64,000 nucleotides of DNA, taken from positions 8,798 through 72,797 of the forward strand of contig DATBGO010000242.1 of the NCBI GenBank assembly GCA_036558005.1. Reading direction: 5' to 3'. The DNA comes from DATBGO01 sp036558005. Its GTDB lineage: Bacteria; Actinomycetota; Actinomycetes; Streptosporangiales; Streptosporangiaceae. Positions 1 to 7,762 of the stretch are shown one piece after another. How positions within the stretch are numbered: position 1 is the first letter of the stretch; each line of letters begins with the position of its first letter. The position numbers and the translations under genes were made by a program. The notes beneath the pieces were generated by a model. That model saw only the letters and a list, made by a program, of their open reading frames with translations. It had not been told where the DNA came from and made no database searches.

Positions 1-1
1 C

Positions 2-1318
2 GAGTTCACCAGCCTGACCGGGGACGCGCCGCAGCGCCGGCCGGGGCAGATGTACGCGGGCCGGAAGCTGTGCTACGAGGAAACGGTCCGGGACGTCGAC
101 GTGAGCTTCGGCGGGCCGGTGCTCGACGCGCTGGCAGGCCCGCTGGGCCGGGTGCTGCTGCCCGCGGCCAGGTGGCTGTCGGTGGCGCTGGCCGGCAGCT
201 ACACGGCCAGGTTCCGCGAGATCTACCAGGAGCTGGCCGGCCCGGGGGAGACGGGAGTGCCGCTGGACCGGTTCTGGTTCGCGGCCAGGCCGCTGTTCAC
301 CGTCACCGCGCAACCGCTGGGCGAGGTAGCCGGTGAGTTCGCCCGGCGCTGGACCGGGCTGCTCGGCCTGGACAAGGTGCCGCCGGGCGCCACCCGGGTC
401 TCGCTGCACAGCGACGACCTGGCCGGGCGGGTCGCCGAGTTCTTCCCCGCGGACCGGCCTGGCTGGGCGGCGGCCCGGATCCACAGCCCGGACCTGTCCA
501 TCTGCGCGGCCAGCGCGGCGGCGCTGCGCCAGGGGGACTTCACCATCGTCCTGGGCGAACTGCACGCCGCCTGGCCGACGCTGGACGGCGCGATGTTCAC
601 CGACCGCCACCCGGACAAGGCCCGGCTGCGCGCCGCCGCGGCCGCCGACCTCGGGCCGCAGCTGCTCCCGCTGTACGCGAGCTGGTGCCCGCAGTTCACC
701 CCCCGGATGGCCACCAACCTGCGGGAGGAACTCCAGCTGGCCTTCGCGCCCGAGCCGGGCACGGACCCGGCCCGGCTGCTGCCGGTCATGCAGATCACCG
801 TCACCGACCAGGGCGGCGAGCTGGTCGCGGCGGCCGCGGACGGCCGCCGCTGGCCGCTGATCGAGATGTTCTCCGCGGTGATCGGCTGGCTCGGGTCGGA
901 GCTGTTCAAGCTGACCAGTTCCCGGCCGTACAACCCGCGGATCACCATCGACCGGCTGGTGGTCAGCAGGCAGACCTGGCGCTTCACCGTCGGCGAGTCC
1001 GGGCTGACCACCCGCGACCAGCTGGCGGAGTACCTGGCGGCCCGCAGGCTGCGCCGCGACCTGGGCCTGCCCGACAAGGTGTTCGCCAGGGTCAGTACCG
1101 AGATCAAGCCGGTCTACCTGGACCTGACCAGCCCCCGGTACGTGTCCGCGTTCGCCACCATGCTGCGGACCGCCAAGGAGCGGGCCGGGCCTGAGGCCGG
1201 GGTGGTGATGACCGAGCTGCTGCCCGGCCCCGATCAGGCCTGGCTCCCGGACGCGGCCGGCCAGCGCTACTTTAGTGAACTGCGGCTCCACATGGTCGAC
1301 CCGGTGCGGGCGAGCTGA
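2..1318 (+). CDS. Lanthipeptide-type dehydratase (LanB N-terminal family), 3' part
   Basis: The reading frame is open from the left edge, so the true start lies outside the window; the first internal ATG is at 50. The protein carries family landmarks of lantibiotic dehydratases: a GR-x-L-C-YEE segment near the start, PRITIDRLVVSRQTWRF around residue 330, KPVYLDL-SPRYV around 370, and a C-terminal TELLPGPDQAWL followed by RYFSELRL. Known enzymes of this family dehydrate Ser/Thr in precursor peptides using glutamyl-tRNA. Whether the glutamylation half is intact cannot be seen. No precursor peptide or cyclase is visible downstream, so any cluster lies to the left. A stand-alone dehydratase-like gene is also possible. 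Confidence 0.8.
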   Translation, partial: EFTSLTGDAPQRRPGQMYAGRKLCYEETVRDVDVSFGGPVLDALAGPLGRVLLPAARWLSVALAGSYTARFREIYQELAGPGETGVPLDRFWFAARPLFTVTAQPLGEVAGEFARRWTGLLGLDKVPPGATRVSLHSDDLAGRVAEFFPADRPGWAAARIHSPDLSICAASAAALRQGDFTIVLGELHAAWPTLDGAMFTDRHPDKARLRAAAAADLGPQLLPLYASWCPQFTPRMATNLREELQLAFAPEPGTDPARLLPVMQITVTDQGGELVAAAADGRRWPLIEMFSAVIGWLGSELFKLTSSRPYNPRITIDRLVVSRQTWRFTVGESGLTTRDQLAEYLAARRLRRDLGLPDKVFARVSTEIKPVYLDLTSPRYVSAFATMLRTAKERAGPEAGVVMTELLPGPDQAWLPDAAGQRYFSELRLHMVDPVRAS

Positions 1319-1351
1319 CATGCCCGCGCCCAGGCATCCAACCCGACCTGT

Positions 1352-1363
1352 CCATGATCATGG
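1352..1363. promoter_or_regulatory. Perfect 12-bp palindrome CCATGATCATGG
   Basis: It sits 34 bases after the dehydratase stop and before the convergent phosphatase remnant. A looser inverted repeat (GTCAG...CTGAC, about 1369-1390) follows. Either could be part of a terminator between convergent genes or a protein binding site; no U-tract is visible. Confidence 0.3.
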
Positions 1364-1443
1364 CGACTGGTCAGTAAATAGCGCTGACTAACCACCACGA
1401 TGGTCGGCCTGGCCGCTGCTGTGGCCGCCGGGAGGTCGCTCGC

Positions 1444-1685
1444 CTATGGCGGGGTGAACCGGGCGATGTAGCGGCGCTGCCGGAACGTCTCGACCGCCCT
1501 CGGGTGATAGTGCTCGCGCACGAACGCCACTGCCTCCTGCCGGGGCAGGCCGTCGAGGATCGCCAGGCAGGCGAGTGCCGTTCCGGTGCGCCCGCGGCCG
1601 CCGGAACAGGCGACAGCCGCAGCACGCCAGCGGCCCGCGGGTCCCAGAGCCCGGCCATGCCCGCATCGTAGTGATCGCGCACCGG
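1444..1685 (-). pseudogene. Protein tyrosine phosphatase remnant with internal deletion and frame change
   Basis: Two frames each hold part of one protein. Reading from 1685, a GTG opens VRDHYDAGMAGLWDPRAAG, which looks like the N-terminus of small actinobacterial phosphatases. At about 1614 the homology jumps one frame to VACSGGRGRTGTALACLA, the C-x5-R-T/S P-loop of tyrosine phosphatases (one residue short of the usual spacing), followed by HYHPRAVETFRQRRYIARF and a stop at 1444. About 60 residues of the middle, normally holding the general-acid loop, are missing. The gene is almost certainly non-functional. Recognition of the two halves rests on family knowledge, not on a search. Confidence 0.65.
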
Positions 1686-1771
1686 GCCCGCTGACGGGCT
1701 CGGCCCGGCGGGCGATCTGGTTTATCATCAGCGGACAAAGCGGCCAGCCGGTGCGGGGAAAGCGCTCATCC

Positions 1772-2257
1772 ATGACTGAAGAAGACGCCAGGCTCGCGCT
1801 CCTTCAGTGCGAGCTTCAGGCCATCCAGAACGCGATCCGGGGCCTGGACGCGGTGACTTTCCAGATCAAGGGCTGGTGCGTGACCGCCGGCCTGGCGATC
1901 GGCGGGTTCGCGGCGGCCTATCACAAGCCTGCGCTGCTGGTCGTGGGTGCTGGCGCCGTTGTCGGGTTCTGCCTGGTCAATTGCCAGTTCAAGCTGGTCC
2001 AGCGGGCGTTTATCGACCGGAACAGGGCCATCGACTCCGAGCTGCGGGCCACCGGGATCATGGAAGTCCTGAAAGGGGCAGGCAGCCTGCCGATCGTCGG
2101 CACCGCGATGCCCACGTGGAAGAAGCGGGCTTTCGCCAAGTCGGGACGGCCGGATCACTTCTCCGCGATCCTGGCCGAGCTCCGGCTGCCGCACACCTTC
2201 GGCCTGTACCTGTTCGTGCTGGCCTGCCTCGCGCTGGAGGCGCTCATCCTGGCCTGA
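1772..2257 (+). CDS. Small membrane protein of unknown function
   Basis: A 161-residue protein starting at ATG 1772. Hydrophobic stretches lie at about residues 33-66 (two short helices separated by AYHKPA) and 143-160 at the C-terminus, with a charged middle (FKLVQRAFIDRNRAIDSEL) and an amphipathic N-terminus. It resembles the many small actinobacterial proteins predicted to have membrane helices and a cytoplasmic loop, but I recognise no family. It stands alone between the phosphatase remnant and the SDR leader. Confidence 0.6.
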   Translation: MTEEDARLALLQCELQAIQNAIRGLDAVTFQIKGWCVTAGLAIGGFAAAYHKPALLVVGAGAVVGFCLVNCQFKLVQRAFIDRNRAIDSELRATGIMEVLKGAGSLPIVGTAMPTWKKRAFAKSGRPDHFSAILAELRLPHTFGLYLFVLACLALEALILA

Positions 2258-2293
2258 CACGCCAGCGCCGTCAGAAGCCGCCGCGGCCGCGCA

Positions 2294-2321
2294 TTGACAA
2301 TCGTTGACCGGCAGGATTAAT
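2294..2321 (+). promoter_or_regulatory. Possible sigma-70-type promoter for the SDR leader
   Basis: TTGACA at 2294-2299 is a perfect -35 hexamer, with an AT-rich ATTAAT at 2316-2321 after 16 bases. It points towards the hairpin, leader ORF and SDR that follow. Such a good match is rare in this GC-rich window, but no start-site data exist. Confidence 0.4.
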
Positions 2322-2368
2322 TCCGCTAAAGCCGCGAGTTCGCGGACCTGTTTCACATCGCCACCCGG

Positions 2369-2388
2369 CCCGGGGGCGAAGCCCCGGG
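2369..2388 (+). terminator. GC hairpin: terminator of the upstream gene or attenuator of the SDR
   Basis: CCCGGGG (2369-2375) pairs with CCCCGGG (2382-2388) around a short GCGAAG loop. There is no T-tract. It lies 111 bases after the membrane-protein stop but also 16 bases before the Shine-Dalgarno of the SDR leader ORF, so it could end the first transcript or act within the 5' leader of the second. Confidence 0.45.
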
Positions 2389-2412
2389 CGGCCGCCGTTC
2401 AGCGGAGGAATG

Positions 2413-2484
2413 ATGCGTCCTTACCTCGGTATTAACCACGCCGCCGCGCGGCACAAGCGGCTCGTCCCGCTGGCCTGGCGATGA
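2413..2484 (+). CDS. Leader ORF (about 23 codons) coupled to the SDR
   Basis: A GGAGGA Shine-Dalgarno at 2404-2409 directly precedes two in-frame ATGs (2410 and 2413). The frame reads MRPYLGINHAAARHKRL... and stops with TGA at 2482-2484, overlapping the SDR start (ATGA at 2481-2484). This geometry is typical of translational coupling, and it is the only good ribosome site for the SDR. The peptide is basic and has no recognised relatives. It may be a leader peptide rather than a stable product. Confidence 0.45.
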   Translation: MRPYLGINHAAARHKRLVPLAWR

Positions 2485-3422
2485 CGATGACCGAGTCAGC
2501 AGGGATGACAGAGCCAGCAGGGATGACAGAGCCAGCAGGGCAGAAGGTAGCGATCGTGACCGGCGGCGGCTCGGGCATCGGCGAGGCGCTGTGCCTGGAA
2601 CTGGCCCGCCGCGGCGCATGGGTCGTCGTCGCCGACATCAACGCCGGCGATGCGGACCGGGTCGCCGCGGCTATCACCGGCGGCGGCGGGCAGGCCAGCG
2701 CCAGCACCGTCGACGTGGCGGACGAGCCGCAGGTCCGGCGGCTGGTCGAGGACACCGCCGCCGCGCACGGGCGGCTGGATTACCTGTTCAACAACGCCGG
2801 CATGGCGATCGGCGGACAGTTCAGCCAGCTGACCATGGAGCACTGGCACGAGGTCCTCGATGTAGACCTCTACGGCGTCGTGCACGGCATGCACGCGGCC
2901 TGGCCGATCATGGTCAGCCAGGGGTTCGGCCACATCGTGAACACCTCGTCGGCGGCCTCCATCGCCGGGGCCCCGGGCAACTCCCCGTACTGCGCGGCCA
3001 AGCACGCCGTCGTCGGGCTGTCCCTGTCGCTTCGGATGGAAGGCGCCGGCCTCGGGGTCAGGGTCAGCTGCGCCTGCCCGGGATTCGTGCGGACCAGCAT
3101 CTACCAGAACGCGAAAGTGGCCGACCCGGACCTGCCCGCCTCGATCCCGCGGGAGAAGCTGGCCGGCGCGCCCGCCAGGATGCTGGAGCCGGGCCAGGCG
3201 GCGCGGGCGATCCTGGCCGGGATGGCACGCAACCAGGCGCTGATCTACTTTCCCGCGAGCATCCGCTGGGGCCGGCGCGCCTATCACCTGTTCCCGCGCC
3301 AGGTCGACCGATTGATGCTGCGCGGGTTCCGGCGGCGCCAGCAGATGATCCAGGCCGCCGCCGCCGCTGCTGCAGCAGAAGCCGCCGCCCAGCCCGGCGA
3401 CCCTGAGCGAGCCTCTGACTGA
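2481..3422 (+). CDS. Short-chain dehydrogenase/reductase
   Basis: This is a 313-residue classical SDR. The NAD(P)-binding TGGGSGIG motif follows an unusual 20-residue N-terminal tail, NNAG is at about residues 105-108, and the catalytic Ser and the Y-CAAK site are in NTSSAAS and PYCAAKHAV. A C-terminal extension of about 60 residues includes WGRRAYHLFPRQVDRLM and an alanine run, as in SDRs annotated as acetoin or steroid reductases. The substrate cannot be inferred. The N-terminal tail comes from an 18-bp triplication that supplies several alternative ATGs. I chose 2481 because it overlaps the leader ORF stop. Confidence 0.85.
   Translation: MTMTESAGMTEPAGMTEPAGQKVAIVTGGGSGIGEALCLELARRGAWVVVADINAGDADRVAAAITGGGGQASASTVDVADEPQVRRLVEDTAAAHGRLDYLFNNAGMAIGGQFSQLTMEHWHEVLDVDLYGVVHGMHAAWPIMVSQGFGHIVNTSSAASIAGAPGNSPYCAAKHAVVGLSLSLRMEGAGLGVRVSCACPGFVRTSIYQNAKVADPDLPASIPREKLAGAPARMLEPGQAARAILAGMARNQALIYFPASIRWGRRAYHLFPRQVDRLMLRGFRRRQQMIQAAAAAAAAEAAAQPGDPERASD
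2486..2539. repeat. 18-bp tandem triplication inside the SDR N-terminus
   Basis: Three consecutive copies (2486-2503, 2504-2521, 2522-2539) of a unit beginning GATGACAGAGCCAGCAGG, the first with two differences. They encode the repeated residues MTEPAG or MTESAG, so each copy brings an in-frame ATG. The unit length keeps the frame. Confidence 0.9.
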
Positions 3423-3496
3423 CCGGGGCGGGCGGCGGCGGAACTCTTGCCCGCGGCTGCCCGGAGGGACGGCGGACCGCGTCACCAGCAGGGCCT

Positions 3497-4195
3497 TTAT
3501 GCGCGCTGCTCCGGTTCAGTCGCCAGGCCCGGCGGGGTCCGCGGGTGGGTGGATGGCGTCCCGTAAAGGGTTGACGTCCACGCATTGGTGAGGGTGTCGA
3601 CCAGGATCTCCTGGTCGTCGAAGGGAGGTACTGCGGCTGCGGCCAGATAGTAGAGCCGTTCCCCCAGCCAGGTCAGCGAGGCGGCGACGGCGCGCACGTT
3701 CAGGCCGCCGAGTCGCTGGCGGGCGTGCGGGTCAGACTCGATGCGTGCCGCGGCGGCGTCCGTGAACAGGCCCATCTGCTCGAGCCATAGGGCTCGCAGG
3801 CCCTCGTCCGTGCCCCAGCTCTCCACGATCGCCATGAGAATGCCCGCATTGGCGCGCCACAGCCGGGCACCGTCGCTCACGCCGGCCCGAAGCGCGGCGA
3901 CCGGGTCCTCCTGCCCGTGGATCCAGGGTTGCGCCGCCTGCTGCCCCTTCGCCACGGCGTCGCGCACCAGCTCGCCGAGCACGGCCTGCTTGCTCGGGAA
4001 GTAGAAGTAGAAGCTGGCCCGGGACACCCCGGCGGCAGTCAGGATGTCGGCCACGCTCAGGGCGTCGAAACGGCGCTGCTGCAGTAGTTCGCGCGTCGCG
4101 GACAGGATCCGCTCCCTGAGCTCGGCAGAGGGAGGCGTCGCGCTGGATCGGCGGGCTGAGCGCGCGGTGCGCTTGGGCGGCATGCGGTCCAGCAT
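3497..4195 (-). CDS. TetR-family transcriptional regulator
   Basis: The 232-residue protein has a basic N-terminal tail and then a TetR helix-turn-helix: LRERILSATRELL, LSVADILTAAGVSRASFYFYF, SKQAVLGELV (about residues 27-77). The C-terminal ligand-binding region (WGTDEGLRALWLEQM, LTWLGERLYYLA) resembles EthR-like regulators. The gene diverges from the AKR unit, and the 4204-4244 inverted repeats between them are probable operators. On its strand a TACAGT -10 element (complement of 4202-4207) sits seven bases before ATG 4195, suggesting a leaderless mRNA. A second ATG four codons in is possible. Confidence 0.85.
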   Translation of the reverse strand: MLDRMPPKRTARSARRSSATPPSAELRERILSATRELLQQRRFDALSVADILTAAGVSRASFYFYFPSKQAVLGELVRDAVAKGQQAAQPWIHGQEDPVAALRAGVSDGARLWRANAGILMAIVESWGTDEGLRALWLEQMGLFTDAAAARIESDPHARQRLGGLNVRAVAASLTWLGERLYYLAAAAVPPFDDQEILVDTLTNAWTSTLYGTPSTHPRTPPGLATEPEQRA

Positions 4196-4203
4196 ACGAA
4201 AAC

Positions 4204-4250
4204 TGTACGTACATAGTGTGTAGACAGACTGTCCATACAGTATGTATAGT
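4204..4250. promoter_or_regulatory. Nested operator-like inverted repeats and divergent promoters
   Basis: Four perfect inverted repeats overlap here: TGTACGTACA (4204-4213), GACAG-A-CTGTC (4223-4233), ACTGT-CCAT-ACAGT (4228-4241) and CATAC-A-GTATG (4234-4244). A good -10 TATAGT is at 4245-4250 for the + strand, and a -10 for the TetR gene overlaps the first palindrome. The arrangement fits TetR autoregulation plus control of the AKR. Confidence 0.6.
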
Positions 4251-4257
4251 CGTGGCT

Positions 4258-4347
4258 ATGACGAAACTAGCTATCCACTTGGCCGTCACCGACGAGCCGG
4301 TGCACGACGCCTTCCGGGGCGATCGCACCGGTCAGCTGCCGGCATGA
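4258..4347 (+). CDS. 29-codon leaderless leader ORF coupled to the AKR
   Basis: ATG 4258 lies seven bases after the -10 TATAGT and has no Shine-Dalgarno, so it would be translated from a leaderless mRNA. The peptide starts MTKLAIHLAVTDEP and ends with TGA at 4345-4347, overlapping the AKR ATG (ATGA at 4344-4347). It could be a leader peptide driving AKR translation or the relic of a truncated gene. No relatives are recognised. Confidence 0.4.
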   Translation: MTKLAIHLAVTDEPVHDAFRGDRTGQLPA

Positions 4348-5363
4348 GGTACCGCACTCTGGGCGCGAGCGGCCTGCGAGTTCCTGAACTGGTCCTGGGC
4401 GCGATGACCTTCGGCGAGCAGGGAGGGGTAGGCGCGCCGCTGCCGGAATGCAGGCGGATGCTGGACCTGTACGCCGAGGCCGGCGGGAACATGATCGACA
4501 CCGCCATCAATTACCGCGACGGAGCCAGCGAACAGATTCTCGGCGAGCTGCTAGCAGGCCGCAGGGAGTCGTTCGTGCTCGGCACGAAGTACACCGTGTC
4601 GCGCGACCGCGCCGACCCCAATGCCGCCGGGAACCACCGCAAGAACCTGCGGGCATCGCTGGAGATCAGCCTGCGCCGGCTCCGCACGGACTACCTGGAC
4701 CTGTACTGGGTGCACATGTGGGACCGTGACACGCCGATCGAGGAGACCATGCGTGCCCTGGATGACGCGGTCCAGGCCGGCAAGGTGCTGTACGTGGGGA
4801 TCTCCGACGCCCCTGCCTGGATCGTGTCCCGGGCCAACACCCTGGCGCAGTGGCACGGATGGAGCCCGTTCACCGGCCTGCAGGTCCCCTACAGCCTGCT
4901 GCAGCGCGACGCCGAACGGGAGCTGCTGCCGATGGCTGAGTCCCTCGGGCTCGGCGTCGCCGCGTGGAGCCCGCTGGCCGGCGGGGCGTTGTCGGGCAAG
5001 TACAGCCGCCCGGACAGCCCCGCGGGCGCAAGCCGGCTAACGGCCGACTCGCTGTCGGCGCAGGACCACGCCGTCGCCCAAGTCGTGCAGAACGTCGCCG
5101 ACGACCTCGGCGCCACGCCCTCGCAGGTAGCGATCGCCTGGACGATGAGCCGGTCCCGCGCCATCCACCCCATCATCGGAGCACGGCGCGCCGACCAGCT
5201 GCGCGACAACCTCGCCGCCGCCGATCTCACCCTGCCGCCCGAAAGTGTCGCTCGCCTGGAGCAGGCCACCAGCTTCACCCGCGGCTTCCCGGGCGACTTC
5301 ATCTCCCAAGCCTCCCCATGGGTCTTCGGCTCGGCGCGCATCGACCCGGGGCCCGCCGCATAA
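4344..5363 (+). CDS. Aldo/keto reductase
   Basis: A 339-residue TIM-barrel oxidoreductase. It opens MRYRTLGASGLRVPELVLG, has the catalytic-region motif DTAINYRDGASE (Asp and Tyr), the lysine strand FVLGTKYT, YLDLYWVHMWD, and the C-terminal NADPH-binding IGARRADQLRDNL. This is the AKR family of NADPH-dependent reductases similar to YajO/GSP69-like proteins; the substrate is unknown. The start at 4344 is chosen for its match to family N-termini and its overlap with the small upstream ORF. Control by the divergent TetR is likely. Confidence 0.9.
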   Translation: MRYRTLGASGLRVPELVLGAMTFGEQGGVGAPLPECRRMLDLYAEAGGNMIDTAINYRDGASEQILGELLAGRRESFVLGTKYTVSRDRADPNAAGNHRKNLRASLEISLRRLRTDYLDLYWVHMWDRDTPIEETMRALDDAVQAGKVLYVGISDAPAWIVSRANTLAQWHGWSPFTGLQVPYSLLQRDAERELLPMAESLGLGVAAWSPLAGGALSGKYSRPDSPAGASRLTADSLSAQDHAVAQVVQNVADDLGATPSQVAIAWTMSRSRAIHPIIGARRADQLRDNLAAADLTLPPESVARLEQATSFTRGFPGDFISQASPWVFGSARIDPGPAA

Positions 5364-5412
5364 TGATCGTGGCTGTTTGTCAGCGATATCTACGGTGTAA
5401 CCACCACGATCA
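5364..5412 (+). terminator. Long-loop inverted repeat after the AKR
   Basis: TGATCGTGG (5364-5372) is perfectly repeated in inverse as CCACGATCA (5404-5412), with a 31-base AT-richer loop. It lies between the AKR stop and the MFS gene. It could be a weak terminator or an operator pair for the MFS gene; there is no T-tract. Confidence 0.3.
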
Positions 5413-5457
5413 CAGGCGCCATTCTTGCGGGGGTGGCGGGGTAGTGTTCTGGGTGGG

Positions 5458-6765
5458 ATGGAAAGGGTTCGCAGGCCGCTAGGGCGCCGGGTTCCGCAGG
5501 CCCTTCGCCACCGGGACTTCGCCTTGCTGTGGGCCGGCCAGAGCGTGTCGATGGCCGGTGACGGCATCTTCACCGTGGCGGTCGCGCTGGAGGCGCTCCG
5601 GCTCGACCACAGCCCGACCGGCCTCTCCCTGGTGCTCGCGGTCCGGATCGGCTGCGCGGTCTGCCTGCTGCCGCTCGGCGGTGCGATGGTGGACCGGCTG
5701 CCGCGCCGGCTCGCGATGGTCACCGGAGACGCCGGGCGGGGCATCGCGGTCGGGCTCATCGCGCTCGCCGTCGCCAGCGGATCGGCCAGGCTGTGGGAGC
5801 TGATCGCGATGGCGGTCGCGTTCGGCATCGGTGACGCCATCTTCTCCCCGGCGTCGACCGCCATCGTCCCCGAGTTGCTGCCTACGGACCTGCTCGTGCA
5901 GGGCAGTTCCCTGACCGCGACCAGCAAGCAAGCCGCTCAGGGGTTCATCGGGCCCGCGGCCGGCGGGCTGCTGGTGGCGGTGGCGGGCACCGGCGGCGCA
6001 TTCGCGGCCGACGCGGCCAGCTTCGCCGTCAGCGCGGCCTGCCTGCTGGCCATGAAAAGGCGCCGCGGGCCCGCCACGCAGGATGCAACCGCGGCCTCCT
6101 CGCCGAGACGATCGCTGTTCGCCGAAGCGCGTGACGGGCTGCGCTACTGCGCGTCCCGGCGCTGGCTCTGGATGGCGGTCGCGAGCCACGGCTTCGTCGG
6201 GATGATCGCCATCCTGCCGCTGTTCGTGCTCGTTCCCCTGCTGATCGAACAGGTCTACGGGCAAAGCGGTGCGGTCCTCGGCTTCGTCATCGCAGCCGGC
6301 GGGGTCGGCGGCGTCATCGGCGCTGTCGTCGCGGGCCGCCTGCGGGTCCGGCGGCGCGTCACCGCCATGTGGCTCAGCCTGGGCGCGGTGGGCCCGATGG
6401 TGGTGGCGCTCGCTGCCGGGTCAAACGCCTGGTATGCGGGCGCCTTCTTCGCGGCCGTCTGGGCGTTCACCACCTACGCGAACGTGCTCTGGGCGCCGAT
6501 CATGCAGGAACAGGTGCCCCCGGACATGCTCGGCCGGGCGTCATCCCTCGAATGGGTGGCATCTTTCGCCGGCACCCCGGTCGGCCTCATCGGGGCCGGC
6601 CTGCTCGCCACCGCCGCCGGAGTGCGGACCACCTTGCTCGCCGGGGGCGCCCTGGCGGCACTGACGGCGCTCGGCCTTCTCGTGCCGGGCGTCCGGGATC
6701 CCGAGCGGACCCGGCCAGAGGCCGCGGGCGCATCCGACGGAACTAGATCGAGCGCCCTGACGTAG
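5458..6765 (+). CDS. MFS transporter (MFS_3 / exporter type)
   Basis: A 435-residue, 12-helix major facilitator protein. FALLWAGQSVSMAGDGIFTVA forms helix 1, and the signature loop between helices 2 and 3 reads GAMVDRLPRRLAM. Helix 5 contains GPAAGGLLVAVAG and the middle holds a basic loop around residue 205. The family includes enterobactin-exporter-like and macrolide-type pumps, so drug or metabolite efflux is likely, substrate unknown. I chose ATG 5458 over the longer frame because it matches the usual N-terminus (RHRDF about 20 residues in) and follows GGGTGGG. Confidence 0.85.
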   Translation: MERVRRPLGRRVPQALRHRDFALLWAGQSVSMAGDGIFTVAVALEALRLDHSPTGLSLVLAVRIGCAVCLLPLGGAMVDRLPRRLAMVTGDAGRGIAVGLIALAVASGSARLWELIAMAVAFGIGDAIFSPASTAIVPELLPTDLLVQGSSLTATSKQAAQGFIGPAAGGLLVAVAGTGGAFAADAASFAVSAACLLAMKRRRGPATQDATAASSPRRSLFAEARDGLRYCASRRWLWMAVASHGFVGMIAILPLFVLVPLLIEQVYGQSGAVLGFVIAAGGVGGVIGAVVAGRLRVRRRVTAMWLSLGAVGPMVVALAAGSNAWYAGAFFAAVWAFTTYANVLWAPIMQEQVPPDMLGRASSLEWVASFAGTPVGLIGAGLLATAAGVRTTLLAGGALAALTALGLLVPGVRDPERTRPEAAGASDGTRSSALT

Positions 6766-6893
6766 TAATACTCAAACGCTATTCGCGCTCCGACGCGATC
6801 GTGATTTCGTGCTCAGTCCCCGCGGCGACCGCGTTCAGGTTCCGCGGGCGGCCATGGCTGATGCGCCGCGACCGGTTCGATGAAAGGCCTCCC

Positions 6894-7691
6894 ATGTCCG
6901 AGTATTCGCTGGCCATAAGCGAGGCGGAGATCCGGCGGTACATGATGATGGCCGAACGGGCACAGGCGAGCGAGGCCGCGCTCTGGCAGTCGGCCGGGAT
7001 CGTGCCCGGTGCGGTCGTGGCCGATGTCGGGTGCGGCCCGGCCGCGGTCTCGGTGTGCATGGCCGCGATGGTGGCGCCCGCGGGGCGGGTGATCGGCGTG
7101 GACTTCGATGAAGCCGCGCTGGCCGCGGCGAAGCGGGTCGTTGAGCACGCCGGGGCCGGCAATGTGGAGCTGGTGCTGGGCCGGGCGGCCGGCACCGGGC
7201 TGGCGCCGGGTTCGGCCGACGTGGCGGTGCTGCGGCATGTGCTGGGTCACAACGGGTCCGGCGAGCAACCGATCGTGGATCACCTTGCGGGTCTGGTCCG
7301 GCCCGGGGGAGCGGTCTACCTGGTCGACGTGGACTGGACGGCGGGCCGGTTGCTGGGCGCCAACGCTGGCTTCAACGACCTGCAGGCGAAGTACGTCCAG
7401 TTCCACCAGGGCCGCGGGAACGACGGCCAGTCAGGATTGCGCCTCGGCCAGCTGCTGGTCCGGGCCGGGCTGGAGGTCGTCACGCATGACGGGCGTTACG
7501 CGATCTCAACCGCTCCGCGCGGAGCGCGCGGGCCTGCCTGGGCCGCCAGGGATTCGCTGGTCGCCGCCGGGATCGCGACCCGGGACGACGTCGAATACTG
7601 GCAAGAGTCCTTCGACCGGATGGACAACGCGCAGCCCCGCCCGACCGTCTTCGTCGCCTATTTCTACGCCATCGGCCGCAAGCCATCCTGA
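6894..7691 (+). CDS. Class I SAM-dependent methyltransferase
   Basis: A 265-residue protein with motif I VADVGCGPAAVSV (about residues 46-58), motif II VIGVDFDEAAL, and the post-I strand ADVAVLRHVLGH followed by LVRPGGAVYLVDVD. This is a Rossmann-fold methyltransferase with a C-terminal substrate-capping region. A GAAAGG ribosome site at 6882-6887 supports ATG 6894. It follows the MFS gene by 128 bases and has no obvious pathway partner. Confidence 0.85.
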   Translation: MSEYSLAISEAEIRRYMMMAERAQASEAALWQSAGIVPGAVVADVGCGPAAVSVCMAAMVAPAGRVIGVDFDEAALAAAKRVVEHAGAGNVELVLGRAAGTGLAPGSADVAVLRHVLGHNGSGEQPIVDHLAGLVRPGGAVYLVDVDWTAGRLLGANAGFNDLQAKYVQFHQGRGNDGQSGLRLGQLLVRAGLEVVTHDGRYAISTAPRGARGPAWAARDSLVAAGIATRDDVEYWQESFDRMDNAQPRPTVFVAYFYAIGRKPS

Positions 7692-7727
7692 CCACCTGAC
7701 CGGCTAGTCACTGGCTGCCTACTACTG

Positions 7728-7756
7728 TGGTACGGCGTGGTACGGGCAGCTATACT
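7728..7756 (+). promoter_or_regulatory. Promoter and putative operator of the Phd/PIN module
   Basis: TGGTACGG occurs twice in tandem (7728-7735 and 7738-7745) with a 10-base period, one helical turn, directly before a -10 TATACT at 7751-7756. Seven bases later is the GTG start at 7763, so the transcript is probably leaderless. The repeats replace the -35 region, as expected for a site where an antitoxin-toxin complex represses its own promoter. Confidence 0.6.
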
Positions 7757-7762
7757 GTCGCT

